In this document: one piece after another, positions 8,443 to 17,509 of the stretch
Layout of the letters: every line of letters starts with the position of its first letter
How positions within the stretch are numbered: position 1 is the stretch's first letter
Origin: Saccharopolyspora erythraea
Lineage (GTDB): Bacteria; Actinomycetota; Actinomycetes; Mycobacteriales; Pseudonocardiaceae
Length of the DNA stretch: 64,000 nucleotides
Assembly (NCBI RefSeq): GCF_018141105.1
Contig: NZ_CP054839.1
Location: 7,257,411 to 7,321,410, forward strand
Direction of reading: 5' to 3'
Notes under the pieces: generated by a model
The model's input: the letters and a program-made list of their open reading frames with translations, nothing else
Told to the model about the DNA's origin: nothing
Database searches by the model: none
Made by a program: the position numbers and the translations under genes

Positions 8443-9318
8443 TCACCGCCTTCCGGCGGACCTGATCTCCAGCCTCGCCCGGACGGCGAGGGCGGCCCGG
8501 ATCAGGACCCGCAGCGGCGCCCACACGAACCCGCGATGCCGGTCCGCGAGGTAGCGGTAGGCGCTGCGGTGGTGCTCGGTGAGCATCCGCGCCGAAGCCT
8601 TGCCCGTCGAGTGCCCGCCGATGTGCATGATCTCGGCGCTCGGGACGTAGACGTTGAGCCAGCCCGCGTTGCCGAGCCGCTCGCCCAGGTCGACGTCCTC
8701 GAAGTACATGAAGTAGCGCGGGTCGAAGCCGCCCGTGGAGTCGAACGCCTCCCGGCGCAGGAACATGCACGAACCGGACAGCCAGCCCGCGGTGCGCTCG
8801 GTGATCGTCGTCTCGGACTGCCGGTAGGCCCGGCTCCACGGGTTCGACGGCCACACCTTGCCCAGCACCGCGTGCCCGGCGCCGCGCACCAGCGACGGAA
8901 CCAGCCGCGCCGACGGGTAGACGCTGCCGTCGGGCTCCCTGATCAGCGGACCGAAGCAGCCGCCGCGCGGCCAGCGCTTCGCCGCCGCGAGCAGCTCGTC
9001 CAGCGAACCCGGCCGCCACTCGAGGTCGGGGTTGCAGATGACGATCCAGCCGTACTCCTCGCTCAGCTCGGCCACACCGCGGTTGGCGCCGCCGCCGTAG
9101 CCGAGGTTGCCGCCGGTCGGCACGAAGTGCACGTCGTCCCGCTCGGCCGCCGCCCGCTCCGGTACCCCGTCGGTGGAACCGTTGTCGGCCAGGATCACGC
9201 GGACCCGGCGGTCGGTGGCGGTGGCCAGGGTGTCGAGGAACCCGTCGAGGGTCTCGCCCGGCGAGTAGGTCACGGTGACGACGGCGATCTCGTCGCCGTA
9301 GGTGCGCGAGTCGGTCAC
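8443..9318 (-). CDS. wbbL: GT2 rhamnosyltransferase (WbbL-like, arabinogalactan linker)
   Basis: 291 residues. GT2 features in order: VVTVTYSPGETL start, ADNGSTDGV, GNLGYGGGANRG, the DXD-type site ICNPDLEW, and the GGFDPRYFMYFEDVDLGERL block typical of rhamnosyltransferases. WbbL adds rhamnose to decaprenyl-diphospho-GlcNAc, forming the linker of arabinogalactan at the inner face of the membrane. Location between manB and rmlD/rmlB agrees. Start chosen at GTG 9318, where family homology begins; the frame is open further upstream but the composition there is not protein-like. Next upstream gene on the same strand lies 163 bases away. Confidence 0.85.
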   Translation of the reverse strand: MTDSRTYGDEIAVVTVTYSPGETLDGFLDTLATATDRRVRVILADNGSTDGVPERAAAERDDVHFVPTGGNLGYGGGANRGVAELSEEYGWIVICNPDLEWRPGSLDELLAAAKRWPRGGCFGPLIREPDGSVYPSARLVPSLVRGAGHAVLGKVWPSNPWSRAYRQSETTITERTAGWLSGSCMFLRREAFDSTGGFDPRYFMYFEDVDLGERLGNAGWLNVYVPSAEIMHIGGHSTGKASARMLTEHHRSAYRYLADRHRGFVWAPLRVLIRAALAVRARLEIRSAGRR

Positions 9319-9481
9319 GACGTCACATTCTGCCAACCGGCGTCGCAGTCCCACGGCCAGGTCGCGGGACGGCCGGGGTTGGTGGGAGAGCAGGCTTTGG
9401 GACGCGGGCGGGAGCGGCGGCCGGGTGGTCGGTTGCTGGGCGGCTGCTGCGAACTCGCCGACCGGGCGCGGGCCGGAGTGA

Positions 9482-10633
9482 TCAGCGGCGGTGGCGGTGG
9501 ACGTGGTCGGCGCGGGCGTAGGCGTCGCGGTGCTGCGTGGCGCAGGCGGCCCAGGTGAACTCCTTCGCACGGCGCTGCGCCGCCGCCGCGAGGGCCGAGC
9601 GCCGCGCGGAGTCGTCGAACAGCTCGGTGAGCGCCGCCGCGATGTCACCCGCGCCGACCCCGCAGTAGGCGACGGCATCGCCACCGACCTCGGGTAACGC
9701 GAGCCGCCGGGTGGTCAGCACCGCCGCACCGCAGGCCATCGCCTCCAGCACCGGGAGGCCGAAACCCTCGCCGATGCTGGGATAGGCCACCACCTGAGCA
9801 CCGCCGAGGAAACCCGCCAGCTCACCGAAGGGCAGGTAGCCGGCGCGGATCACCCGGATGCGGTGCGGAACCGCCACGAGCGCCCGCTCGACGCGGGTGT
9901 CCCAGCCCGGCTGACCGGCCAGCACCAGCGTCGGCGGATCGGATCGGCCCTGGCAGGCCATGGTGAACCCGCGGATCAGCGACGGGACGTTCTTGCGCGG
10001 TTCGAGCGCGCCGAGGAAGGCGATGTAGGGCTGGTCGAACAGGCCGAGCCGGTCCCGCACCGCCTGCACCTCCGCGGGCGACGGCGGGTGGAAGCGCTCG
10101 GGGTCGACACCGTGGTACATCACCTGGATCGCGCCGCGGTCGGCACCGACGGTGCGCGCGAGCTCGCTCGCGGTCGCATCGCTCGGGACGACGCACAACG
10201 TCGCGCGCCGCAACGCCGTCCGCGTCCACGCCCGGAAGAAGCGCGCCTTGACCGGCGAGTGCAGCGCCGGGTCCGTGAAGAAGGTCGCGTCGTGCAGCGT
10301 GACCACCGACGCGGCCGGATTCGCCAGCGGGGTGGTGTAGTGCGGCGAGTGCAGGACGTCGATGCCGAGGCGGCGGATCAGCCGGGGCAGGGTCGTCTGC
10401 TCCCACGCCAGCCGGGCGGTGCGGGTCGCCACGGACTCGGCGGCGGGCACGACCTCGGTGTGCGGCGCGATGGTGCTGTAGAGCCTGGCGTCCCTGGGCT
10501 GGCAGGCGACCGCGACCCGGGCACCGTCGGAGTCGAGCGCGGCGAGCAGCGAGTCCACGTACCGGCCGACGCCCCCGCGGTCCGCGGGCACCGCCGTGGC
10601 GTCGATGAGGATGCGCGGCTCGCGTCTGTGCAC
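9482..10633 (-). CDS. GT4-family glycosyltransferase
   Basis: 383 residues, GT-B fold. N-terminal acceptor domain starts ILIDATAVPADRGGVGRYV with the GG-GRY loop. C-terminal donor domain shows FLGALEPRKNVPSLI, then the E-x7-E motif in YPSIGEGFGLPVLEAMACG, the nucleotide-sugar phosphate and ribose contacts of GT4 retaining enzymes. The likely donor is GDP-mannose given manB next door, but this is inference. Cytoplasmic or membrane-associated; no membrane helix. Start at GTG 10633, just before conserved sequence. One of five extra glycosyltransferases between wbbL and rmlD. Confidence 0.85.
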   Translation of the reverse strand: MHRREPRILIDATAVPADRGGVGRYVDSLLAALDSDGARVAVACQPRDARLYSTIAPHTEVVPAAESVATRTARLAWEQTTLPRLIRRLGIDVLHSPHYTTPLANPAASVVTLHDATFFTDPALHSPVKARFFRAWTRTALRRATLCVVPSDATASELARTVGADRGAIQVMYHGVDPERFHPPSPAEVQAVRDRLGLFDQPYIAFLGALEPRKNVPSLIRGFTMACQGRSDPPTLVLAGQPGWDTRVERALVAVPHRIRVIRAGYLPFGELAGFLGGAQVVAYPSIGEGFGLPVLEAMACGAAVLTTRRLALPEVGGDAVAYCGVGAGDIAAALTELFDDSARRSALAAAAQRRAKEFTWAACATQHRDAYARADHVHRHRR

Positions 10634-10802
10634 CCGAGCAGAGTACGGGGCGACCGCGGGCTTTCGTGACCGGTTCGGGGATAAAAGCACACCGTTACCG
10701 GCGGCATGCGCTGCGTCGTTCACGGTTTCCGCGCCGTTCACAGCTTTCGGGCCATTCCTTGCTTTCGGACCGTTTCTGCGACGTTCACGGCTTCTCTGCC
10801 GG
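10634..10802. repeat. Degenerate short direct repeats between two glycosyltransferase genes
   Basis: On the minus strand, related units of the form GAAACCGTGAACG(A/T)CGCAG and CGGTCCGAAAGC / TGGCCCGAAAGC recur between about 10690 and 10815 (plus-strand CGTTCACGG, GCTTTCGG, CGTTCACGG). They are imperfect and could be decayed coding or regulatory repeats. The region separates two genes on the same strand and could hold a promoter for the 9482-10633 gene. Confidence 0.35.
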
Positions 10803-11936
10803 TCACGGCTTCTCGGTGTGCAGGCGCCAGACTTCGCGCGCGGCTCGCTCCCAGGTGCAGGCCGACGCCCGGCGCCGACCGGCCTCGATGCGCTCGGGGT
10901 CCGGATCGGCGACCACGGCGCGCAGCGCCTCGGCCAGCGCGGCGGGAGCCGAGCGAGGCACTGTCACCCCGGCACCGCCCGCGACCTCCACCAGCGCCGG
11001 AGCGTCGGAGTGGACTACCGGGACGCCTGCCGCCATGGCCTCCAGCAGCGGCAGGCCGAACCCCTCGGCCAGGCTTGGTGCGGCGAGCGCACCGGCACGG
11101 CGGAGCACCACCGCGAGTTCGGCGTCGGCGAGACCGCCGAGCACGCGCACCCGGCCGGGGCCCAGACCGTGTTCGGCGGCCAGCGCGTGCAGGTCGACCC
11201 CACCCCACCCCTGTCTGCCTACGACCAGCAGCGGCACGTCGGGCGCCCCGGGGAGCGAGAGGGCGCGGATGAGGTCTGCGTGCCCCTTGCGCGGCTCGAT
11301 CGTCCCGACGGCCAAGACGTAGCTGGGCGGCAGCTCCAGACGGGCGGCGATGCGTTCGTTGTCGGGGTGGGGCTCGGTGGGGTTGGCATCGCTGCAGTTG
11401 GAGTGGTCGGCGATGACGGACGGGGTGACGCCTTCGCCGATGACGTGGACCTCGGCCCTGAGATCGACGTGCTGCGCCAGCTCGGTGGCGACCGCCGTGG
11501 TCGGAACCACGATGGCGTCGGCGGTGCGGCCGGCGCGGGCGATGGCCCGCCGGTGCCACGCCACACCGCGCGGGGTCAGCGTCTCGGGATGGGTCCAGGG
11601 AACCGTGTCGTGAACGGTGACCACCAGTCGGCGACCTCGGCGCGGTGGCGGGGCCAGCGGCGTCATCGCGTGCACGCTGTCGCCGCCCGGCCACAGCGGG
11701 GCACCGCGCTCCCACGCGGCGACGAGCGCACGGCGCGGCAGCCGGAGCACGCGCGGCCCTTCGACGCCGTCGACGACGGCGGCGCCCGGATCACCGCCTC
11801 GGCTGACAACGCTGGTCAGCCGCCACCCGGGCGGCGCGGTCGCGGCCATCGCGCGCAGCAGCTCGCGCGTGTAGCGGCCGGTGCCCCCGGGAACCGGGGC
11901 CAGCAGTTGCTCGGCGATCGCGACGAGTTCGGGCAC
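10803..11936 (-). CDS. GT4-family glycosyltransferase
   Basis: 377 residues, same architecture as its downstream neighbour: LLAPVPGGTGRYTRELL at the N-terminus, VVTVHDTVPW, VLAVGTIEPRKGHADLI opening the donor domain, and the E-x7-E motif in APSLAEGFGLPLLEAMAAG. Retaining GT-B enzyme, probably acting on a lipid-linked or envelope glycan. Ends TEKP. Start GTG 11936 is 53 bases from the divergent GT2 gene, so the two share a compact promoter region. Sequence similarity to the 9482-10633 gene suggests an old duplication. Confidence 0.85.
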   Translation of the reverse strand: MPELVAIAEQLLAPVPGGTGRYTRELLRAMAATAPPGWRLTSVVSRGGDPGAAVVDGVEGPRVLRLPRRALVAAWERGAPLWPGGDSVHAMTPLAPPPRRGRRLVVTVHDTVPWTHPETLTPRGVAWHRRAIARAGRTADAIVVPTTAVATELAQHVDLRAEVHVIGEGVTPSVIADHSNCSDANPTEPHPDNERIAARLELPPSYVLAVGTIEPRKGHADLIRALSLPGAPDVPLLVVGRQGWGGVDLHALAAEHGLGPGRVRVLGGLADAELAVVLRRAGALAAPSLAEGFGLPLLEAMAAGVPVVHSDAPALVEVAGGAGVTVPRSAPAALAEALRAVVADPDPERIEAGRRRASACTWERAAREVWRLHTEKP

Positions 11937-11989
11937 GACGCCAAGCCTGCCACGGGCGCACGACGCCGCTGCGCGTAGCGTTGCCCGCC

Positions 11990-13060
11990 GTGACCACGTC
12001 GGTGACTTCGTCCGCGGACCGGTCGGGAGCCTCGGCGGACCGGGTGCGCAGCACCGTGGTGGTCGTGACCTGGCGAGGACGCGACCACGTCGGAGCCTGC
12101 CTGGACGCCCTGTCCGCCCAGGATCGTCCACATAGGACCTTGGTGGTCGACAACGCCTCGGACGACGGCACCGCGGAGGTACTGGCGGCCCATCCGTCCC
12201 GGCCGGAAGTGCTCCGGATGCCGCGGAACCTGGGCTACGCGGGCGGGGTCGCGGCCGCGCTGGCCAACGTGCGGACCCCTCTCGTCGCCTGGCTCAACGA
12301 CGACGCAGCGCCGGAGCCCGGGTGGCTGGCAGCGCTGGAGAACGCACTGGGACAGGAAGCCGGACCCGATGCTGTGGCAGCGGCTTCCAGCGCGTTGCTC
12401 GCACCGGACGGCCGACTGCAATCGGTCGGTGTCCGTCTCACGACGGACGGTTACGGCGCAGATGCGGTAGCACCGGAGGCGGCAGGCGGAGCGGCTGCGG
12501 CAGCGGGCGGAGCAGCGCAGCCAGTAGGCGGAACGACGGGAACAGGCGGGGAGGTCTTCGGTTTCTGCGGCGGGGCGGTGCTGATGCGGATGGCCGACCT
12601 GCGTGCGATCGGTGGAGTTCCGGCGAGGTTCTTCTGCTACTACGAGGACACCGACACGTCGTGGCGACTGCGCCTCGCGGGACGCCGGATCGTGCACGTC
12701 CCCGGCGCCCGCGCCACGCACCTGCACGGCGCGTCAGCGGAACCGGGTTCGGCGCGCTTCCACCGCTGGAACGAGCGCAACAGGCTGCTGACCCTGCTGC
12801 GGTGCGCCCCTGCTCCGGTGGCGTTCAGGGAGTTTGTCCGCTTCGCGGCGATCACCTGCGCGCTTCCAGTGCGGCGGTACGCACCGCGGCCCCTGCGACG
12901 GGATGTGCCGGACGCCGCGAACTTCCGCCTCACCCTGCGGATTCGGGTGCTTGGGGAAGTTGCGGCCCAGCTGCCGTCGACGCTGGCGGAACGGCGGGCC
13001 ATCGGCCGCCGGGCAGCGGTGGGGCGGGTTCAGGTTTGGCGGGAGTGGGCCGGGCGGTAG
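11990..13060 (+). CDS. GT2-family glycosyltransferase
   Basis: 356 residues. The GT-A core has TVVVVTWRGRDHV, VVDNASDDGT, NLGYAGGVAAAL, the metal-binding WLNDDAAPEPGW, and the rhamnosyltransferase-like CYYEDTDTSWRLRLAG. Between them, residues about 160-185 are an Ala/Gly-rich insertion (PEAAGGAAAAAGGAAQPVGG), probably a flexible loop. The C-terminal 70 residues are helical and basic. Start GTG 11990; an upstream TTG at 11981 adds three residues. First gene of the rightward glycosyltransferase run (11990-16744). Confidence 0.82.
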   Translation: MTTSVTSSADRSGASADRVRSTVVVVTWRGRDHVGACLDALSAQDRPHRTLVVDNASDDGTAEVLAAHPSRPEVLRMPRNLGYAGGVAAALANVRTPLVAWLNDDAAPEPGWLAALENALGQEAGPDAVAAASSALLAPDGRLQSVGVRLTTDGYGADAVAPEAAGGAAAAAGGAAQPVGGTTGTGGEVFGFCGGAVLMRMADLRAIGGVPARFFCYYEDTDTSWRLRLAGRRIVHVPGARATHLHGASAEPGSARFHRWNERNRLLTLLRCAPAPVAFREFVRFAAITCALPVRRYAPRPLRRDVPDAANFRLTLRIRVLGEVAAQLPSTLAERRAIGRRAAVGRVQVWREWAGR

Positions 13061-13206
13061 GCCCCGTCATTGCGGATGGCCTTTGGGATCGGGCCCCGTG
13101 GGTTTTGGGGGTGGCGGCCTCCGCTCGTTGTGTGGTCTAGGACACCGCTGTGCTGGTTTCCGGACTCCGCACCGCGGGCGGGACGGGATGGTGCAGGCTT
13201 AGGGGC

Positions 13207-15717
13207 GTGCCCGATACGTCCAGCATGCTGCCCACCGTTTCGGTGATCGTGGTCAACTACCGCGGCACCGACGACACCCTGACGTGCCTGCGGTCGCTCC
13301 GCGAGGAGCTCGACTACCCCGGTGACCGGCTGGAACTGATCTGCGTCGACAACGCTTCGGGGGACGGTGGTGTCGAGCGCATCCGCAGTGCCGAGCCCGG
13401 CGTCCGAGTGGTCGAGTCCGCCGAGAACCTCGGGTTCGCCGGTGGCTGCAACCTCGGGGCCCGCGAGGCGACCGGGCAGGTGCTGGCGTTCATCAACAAC
13501 GACGCCAGGCCGGATCGGGCGTGGGTTCGTGCCGCGGTGTCGGTGCTGCGGTCGGAGCCGACGGTCGGCGCGGTGGCCAGCAAGGTGCTCGACTGGGAAG
13601 GCAAGCACGTCGACTTCGTCGACGGTGGTCTGACCTGGTTCGGCATGGGCTACAAGCGCCACGCCGGCGAGGTCGACGACGGGTCGCACGACGCGGCGCG
13701 GGACGTGCTGTTCGGCACCGGCTCCGCGATGTTCGTGCGCGCCGAGCTGTTCGAGGCTCTCGGTGGGTTCGACGAGCGCTACTTCATGTTCTACGAGGAT
13801 GTGGATCTGGGCTGGCGGCTGAACCTGCGGGGTTGGCGGGTCCGCTACGAACCTCGCTCGCTGACGTATCACCGCCACCACGCCTCGATGACCGAGATCG
13901 CCTCGGCGCGCGAGTACTACCTGCTCGAACGCAACGCGCTCGCCAGCCTCTACAAGAACGTCTCCGACGAGACCCTGGCCAGGGCGCTGCCCGCGGCGAT
14001 GGCGCTTTCGGTCCGGCGGGCGACCGCGCGCGGGGAGATCGACCCGACGCAGCTTGAGATCACCCGCCGCCCGGACGGCCCCGACGACGGTGGCGAGGTC
14101 TCCATCGACAGGGCCGCGCTGGCCGGCATGCTGGCGATCGACCAGTTCGTCGAGATGCTGCCGTCGCTGAAGGAGTCCCGCGAGGCGGAGCAGCAGGCCA
14201 GGGTCCGCACCGACGCCGACCTGCTGCCGCTGATGCGCAAGGCCATGGAACCTGCGTACCCGCTGCCGCGCTACCTCGCCGCGCACGACGCGCTGGTCGA
14301 GGCGTTCGGGCTGGACGAGGTGTTCGGGCGCCCGCGCAAGATCGTGGTCATCACCGGCGACGCGGTGACCGAGCGGATGGCGGGCCCGGCGATCCGCGCC
14401 TGGCACATGGCCGACGTGCTGTCCAACGAGCACGAGGTGCGGCTGGTCAGCGTCAACGAGCGGGTCGACCCGCCGGAGTCGCCGTTCGCCGTGCTGGCCG
14501 CCAAGCCCCGCGAACTCGGTGCGCACGTGGACTGGGCCGACGTCGTCGTGCTCCAGGGCCACGTGCTGGAGATGGTGCCCGCGCTCAAGCACGCCGACTC
14601 CACCAAGATCGTGGTCTGCGACGTCTATGACCCGATGCACCTGGAGCTGCTGGAGCAGGGCCGCGACACCGACGACGAGCGCCGCGCCAAGGACCTGGTG
14701 GGCGTGACGAAGGTGCTCAACACGCAGTTGGAGCGCGGCGACTTCTTCCTTTGCGCCTCCGAACGCCAGCGCCACTTCTGGCTCGGCCACCTCGCGTCGC
14801 TGGGCAGGCTCACCCCCGGCCTCTACGACAACGACCCCACGGTCCGCTCGTTGCTGTCGGTGGTGCCGTTCGGGCTGCCGTCGGTGGCGCCGCGCCGCAC
14901 CGGCCCCGCGATCAAGGGCGCACGGCGCGGCGTCGACGCCGACGACAAGGTGGTGCTGTGGGCGGGCGGCGTCTACAGCTGGTTCGACCCGCTGACGCTG
15001 CTGCACGCCGTGCACCGGCTTTCCCAGCAGCACAACGACATCCGGCTGTTCTTCCTCGGCATGAAGCACCCGAACCCGGACGTGCCGGAGATGGGCATGG
15101 CCGGGCAGACCCGCAGCCTCGCCGGGCGGCTCGGCCTCACCGACAAGCACGTGTTCTTCAACGAGACCTGGGTGCCTTACAACGAGCGTCAGAACTACCT
15201 GCTCGACGCCGACTGCGGGGTCACCACGCACTTCGAGCACGTCGAGACCACCTTCGCCTTCCGCACCCGGGTCCTGGACTACCTGTGGGCCGGGCTGCCG
15301 GTGGTGACCAGCGACGGCGATTCCTTCGCCGACCTGGTGCGCCAGGAGCGCCTCGGCGTCGTCGTGCCGCCGGAGGACCCGGAAGCACTGGCCGAAGCGC
15401 TGGAGAAGGTGCTCTACGACGCCGAGTTCGCGGCCGGTTGCCAGGAGCGGATCGTGGCCGTGCGGGAGCGGTTCACCTGGGAGTCGGTCCTCTCGCCGCT
15501 CACCGAGTTCTGCCGCGACCCGAGGCCCGCGGCCGACCGCCTGAAGGCGTCGGGCCCGCTGGTGCGCACACCGCAGTTGCGGGGTGTCGAGACGCTGCGC
15601 CGCGACGTCGCGCTGCTGCGCGACTACCTCGACGCGGGCGGGCCGGTGGAGGTCGCCAAGCGCGCCACCGGACGCCTCCGCCGGCTGGCCGCGGAGCGGC
15701 TGCGACGCAATGGCTGA
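13207..15717 (+). CDS. Bidomain glycosyltransferase, GT2 fused to GT4
   Basis: 836 residues carrying two complete catalytic domains. Residues 1 to about 280 are GT2: VSVIVVNYRGTDDT, VDNASGDGGV, NLGFAGGCNLGA, FINNDARPDRAW, FMFYEDVDLGWRL. After a roughly 90-residue helical linker (VEMLPSLKESREAEQQ region), residues about 380-780 are GT-B/GT4-like: KIVVITGDAVTERMAGPAIR, VLWAGGVYSWFDPLTLLHAV, DYLWAGLPVVTSDGDSFADLV. A C-terminal helix follows. The second domain lacks the canonical E-x7-E and has a TTHFEHVETTFAFRTR segment at the equivalent place. Start GTG 13207 with AGGGG. The 3' end overlaps the next gene by eight bases. Such proteins can add two sugars in sequence; acceptor unknown. Confidence 0.85.
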   Translation: MPDTSSMLPTVSVIVVNYRGTDDTLTCLRSLREELDYPGDRLELICVDNASGDGGVERIRSAEPGVRVVESAENLGFAGGCNLGAREATGQVLAFINNDARPDRAWVRAAVSVLRSEPTVGAVASKVLDWEGKHVDFVDGGLTWFGMGYKRHAGEVDDGSHDAARDVLFGTGSAMFVRAELFEALGGFDERYFMFYEDVDLGWRLNLRGWRVRYEPRSLTYHRHHASMTEIASAREYYLLERNALASLYKNVSDETLARALPAAMALSVRRATARGEIDPTQLEITRRPDGPDDGGEVSIDRAALAGMLAIDQFVEMLPSLKESREAEQQARVRTDADLLPLMRKAMEPAYPLPRYLAAHDALVEAFGLDEVFGRPRKIVVITGDAVTERMAGPAIRAWHMADVLSNEHEVRLVSVNERVDPPESPFAVLAAKPRELGAHVDWADVVVLQGHVLEMVPALKHADSTKIVVCDVYDPMHLELLEQGRDTDDERRAKDLVGVTKVLNTQLERGDFFLCASERQRHFWLGHLASLGRLTPGLYDNDPTVRSLLSVVPFGLPSVAPRRTGPAIKGARRGVDADDKVVLWAGGVYSWFDPLTLLHAVHRLSQQHNDIRLFFLGMKHPNPDVPEMGMAGQTRSLAGRLGLTDKHVFFNETWVPYNERQNYLLDADCGVTTHFEHVETTFAFRTRVLDYLWAGLPVVTSDGDSFADLVRQERLGVVVPPEDPEALAEALEKVLYDAEFAAGCQERIVAVRERFTWESVLSPLTEFCRDPRPAADRLKASGPLVRTPQLRGVETLRRDVALLRDYLDAGGPVEVAKRATGRLRRLAAERLRRNG

Positions 15718-16744
15718 CCTGCGGGTCCTCGCCGACGCGACGCCGTTGCTGGGGCGGCGGACCGGCATCGGCCGCTACACCGCCTCGTTGGTCGGTGAAC
15801 TGGCCTCGCTGGTGGATCTGCGGTTGATCGGGTTCACCACGCGGGGTTGGCGGGAGCTGCGGTCGGTGGCGCCCGCGGGCGCCCGCGTCGTCGGCCCGCC
15901 GGTGCCCGCGCGAGTGCTGCGCTCGCTGTGGTCGCGCGGTCCCCTGCCGCCGGTGGAACTGCTGGCGGGGGCGAGCGACGTGGTGCACGGGACGAACTTC
16001 GTGCTGCCGCCGTCGTCGCGGGCGGGGGGTGTCGTCACCGTGCATGACCTGGCCTTCCTCGACGAACCCTCCGAAGCACCGGGCCTGGAGGACCTGGTTC
16101 GCGCTTCGGTCCGGCGTGCTGTGGCGGTGTGCACGCCGACGGAGGCGGTGGCCGACGCGGTCGGCACGCGGCTCGGCGTGGACCGGTCGAAGCTCGTGGT
16201 GACACCGCTGGGTGTGGACCGCGAGTGGTTCGACGCGGAGCCGGATGCGGAGTTGCGGCGACGACTTCCCGCCGACTACCTGCTGTTCGTCGGCGCCGAC
16301 GGACCCCGCAAGGGCCTGCCAGGCCTGCTGCGCGCGCTCGACGACGAGTTGCCGCCGCTGGTGGTCGTCGGCCCCGGGGAACCCGGTCACGACGGACGCG
16401 TGCAGCGCATCGGCTACCTGCCCGACCCTCAGTTGCGCAGCGTCGTCGCGGGCGCCCGCGCGCTCGTGCTGCCTTCGCGGGACGAGGGCTTCGGCCTGCC
16501 CGCGCTGGAAGCCCTCGCCTGCGGGGTCCCCGTGGTGTGCTCCGACATTCCGGCGCTGCGCGAGGTGACCGGCGGGCACGCCGAACTGTTCCGGTACGGG
16601 GATGCGGAGGGCCTCCGGGCGGCCCTGCACCGGGCTTTGGACGCAGGCGCGCCGGAGGCGGGCAGGACGCACGCGGCGCGGTTCACCTGGCGAGCCTGCG
16701 CCGAAGCGACATTGCGGGCGTATCGGATGGCGGGTGACCGATGA
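15710..16744 (+). CDS. GT4-family glycosyltransferase
   Basis: 344 residues. N-terminus LRVLADATPLLGRRTGIGRYT, middle VVTVHDLAFLDEPSEAPGLE, donor domain LLFVGADGPRKGLPGLL, and the motif LPSRDEGFGLPALEALACG, where the first acidic position is followed by E-x7-E. Starts with ATG overlapping the stop of the GT2-GT4 fusion by eight bases, so the two are coupled and probably act on the same glycan. Its last 62 bases overlap a small convergent gene on the other strand. Confidence 0.85.
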   Translation: MADLRVLADATPLLGRRTGIGRYTASLVGELASLVDLRLIGFTTRGWRELRSVAPAGARVVGPPVPARVLRSLWSRGPLPPVELLAGASDVVHGTNFVLPPSSRAGGVVTVHDLAFLDEPSEAPGLEDLVRASVRRAVAVCTPTEAVADAVGTRLGVDRSKLVVTPLGVDREWFDAEPDAELRRRLPADYLLFVGADGPRKGLPGLLRALDDELPPLVVVGPGEPGHDGRVQRIGYLPDPQLRSVVAGARALVLPSRDEGFGLPALEALACGVPVVCSDIPALREVTGGHAELFRYGDAEGLRAALHRALDAGAPEAGRTHAARFTWRACAEATLRAYRMAGDR

Positions 16745-16916
16745 CGGCGGTGGCACCTACACCGGCGACCTCAGCACGGGCCAGGTCTTCGAGACCAGCA
16801 GCCAGCGCCTCCTTCTCCGCGGGTCCGTACCGACCTTCGAGGACTTTGCGAGCCGCATCGTCAAGCTCCCACTGTGCAGCCCTGAGCATGACGGCGAGAT
16901 TCGCGGCCATGCTCAT
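16683..16916 (-). CDS. Small hypothetical protein (77 residues)
   Basis: Starts ATG 16916, twelve bases after the stop of the upstream 121-residue gene. The protein is mostly one amphipathic helical domain: MSMAANLAVMLRAAQWELDD, then RYGPAEKEALAAGLEDLARA; the end is low complexity (SDTPAMSLRRRLAR). The first 50 residues look protein-like and repeat the helix-turn-helix-free architecture of small actinobacterial regulators, but I recognise no family. It overlaps the end of the glycosyltransferase gene by 62 bases in opposite orientation, so the C-terminal part may be shaped by that gene. Confidence 0.5.
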   Translation of the reverse strand: MSMAANLAVMLRAAQWELDDAARKVLEGRYGPAEKEALAAGLEDLARAEVAGVGATAVIGHPPSDTPAMSLRRRLAR

Positions 16917-16927
16917 CGGACGGCCGA

Positions 16928-17293
16928 TCAGCGTCGGTTCCGGTGCATCGTGTCGTGATCGCGCGCCCACTGCCTGCCTCTCCTCTCCAGAACAGCCGGG
17001 TCCCACGGCTCGTTGATCGGCAGGTCCCAGGCCAACCGCGTGCTGTTCCTGCAACCGAGGTGGCCGTGGTGGATCGAGGCGGCGCCATCGCCCTTGTACC
17101 AGCGGAAAAGGTAGAAGTTGTACATGTACGCGAGGTAGCACCGGCCGTCCCTGTCGCGTCGCGCTTCCGGCCCCTGCGACATGGCGGGAATCCGGTAGAA
17201 GGTCATGGTCTTGCGGCGGCCTTTCCCTGCCGATCCGAGGTCCACGGTGCAGGGAACCGCCTCGGGCGGCAGATCCCACGGGTTCAGCAGCAC
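16928..17293 (-). CDS. Hypothetical protein (121 residues), Trp/Tyr-rich
   Basis: GTG start at 17293 overlaps the TAG stop of the zinc-ribbon peptide gene by one base (TAGTG), a strong sign of coupling. Sequence has an N-terminal NPWDLPPEAVPCTVDLG, a basic segment GKGRRKTM, then an aromatic core TFYRIPAMS and YLAYMYNFYLFRWYKGDG, and the turn HHGHLGCRNSTRLAWDLPINE. No signal peptide or membrane helix. I do not recognise a family. The aromatic, His/Cys-bearing core suggests a compact globular protein. It is the second of three tightly spaced genes. Confidence 0.6.
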   Translation of the reverse strand: MLLNPWDLPPEAVPCTVDLGSAGKGRRKTMTFYRIPAMSQGPEARRDRDGRCYLAYMYNFYLFRWYKGDGAASIHHGHLGCRNSTRLAWDLPINEPWDPAVLERRGRQWARDHDTMHRNRR

Positions 17294-17388
17294 TAGGCGT
17301 CCACGATCGTGATCGAGCCCGTGCCACCGCACGCCCCGCAGCCACTTCCACCGCAGTCTCCGCACGTGTGCGTACTGCTCCTGGCCAT
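17293..17388 (-). CDS. Zinc-ribbon micropeptide with DnaJ-type CxxCxG repeats
   Basis: 31 residues from ATG 17388: a polar N-terminus followed by THTCGDCGGSGCGACGGTGS and a short hydrophobic end. Two CxxC pairs, each followed by Gly-rich turns (CGDCGGSG, CGACGGTG), are the DnaJ zinc-finger repeat and would bind one zinc ion. A longer form beginning at an upstream ATG (48 residues, MAQLSQLERRVV) is possible. First gene of a three-gene unit with one-base overlap to the next. Small size and lack of other domains suggest a chaperone-like or regulatory metal peptide; role unknown. Confidence 0.6.
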   Translation of the reverse strand: MARSSTHTCGDCGGSGCGACGGTGSITIVDA

Positions 17389-17509
17389 TTCATCGACCCC
17401 TCTGACGACTCGTCTTTCTAACTGAGACAACTGGGCCATGTTATGACAACAATCCCAAAATGAGTCATCTGAGAAGCAGGAGTGAGCCTTTCGTGTCAAC
17501 GTTCTGCGG

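Noticed and set aside
13030-15768. A 912-codon open frame on the minus strand opposite the GT2-GT4 fusion
   Set aside because: It is the mirror of a strongly conserved gene; its protein is Arg/Gly/His-rich with no motif. In GC-rich coding DNA opposite frames stay open by chance.
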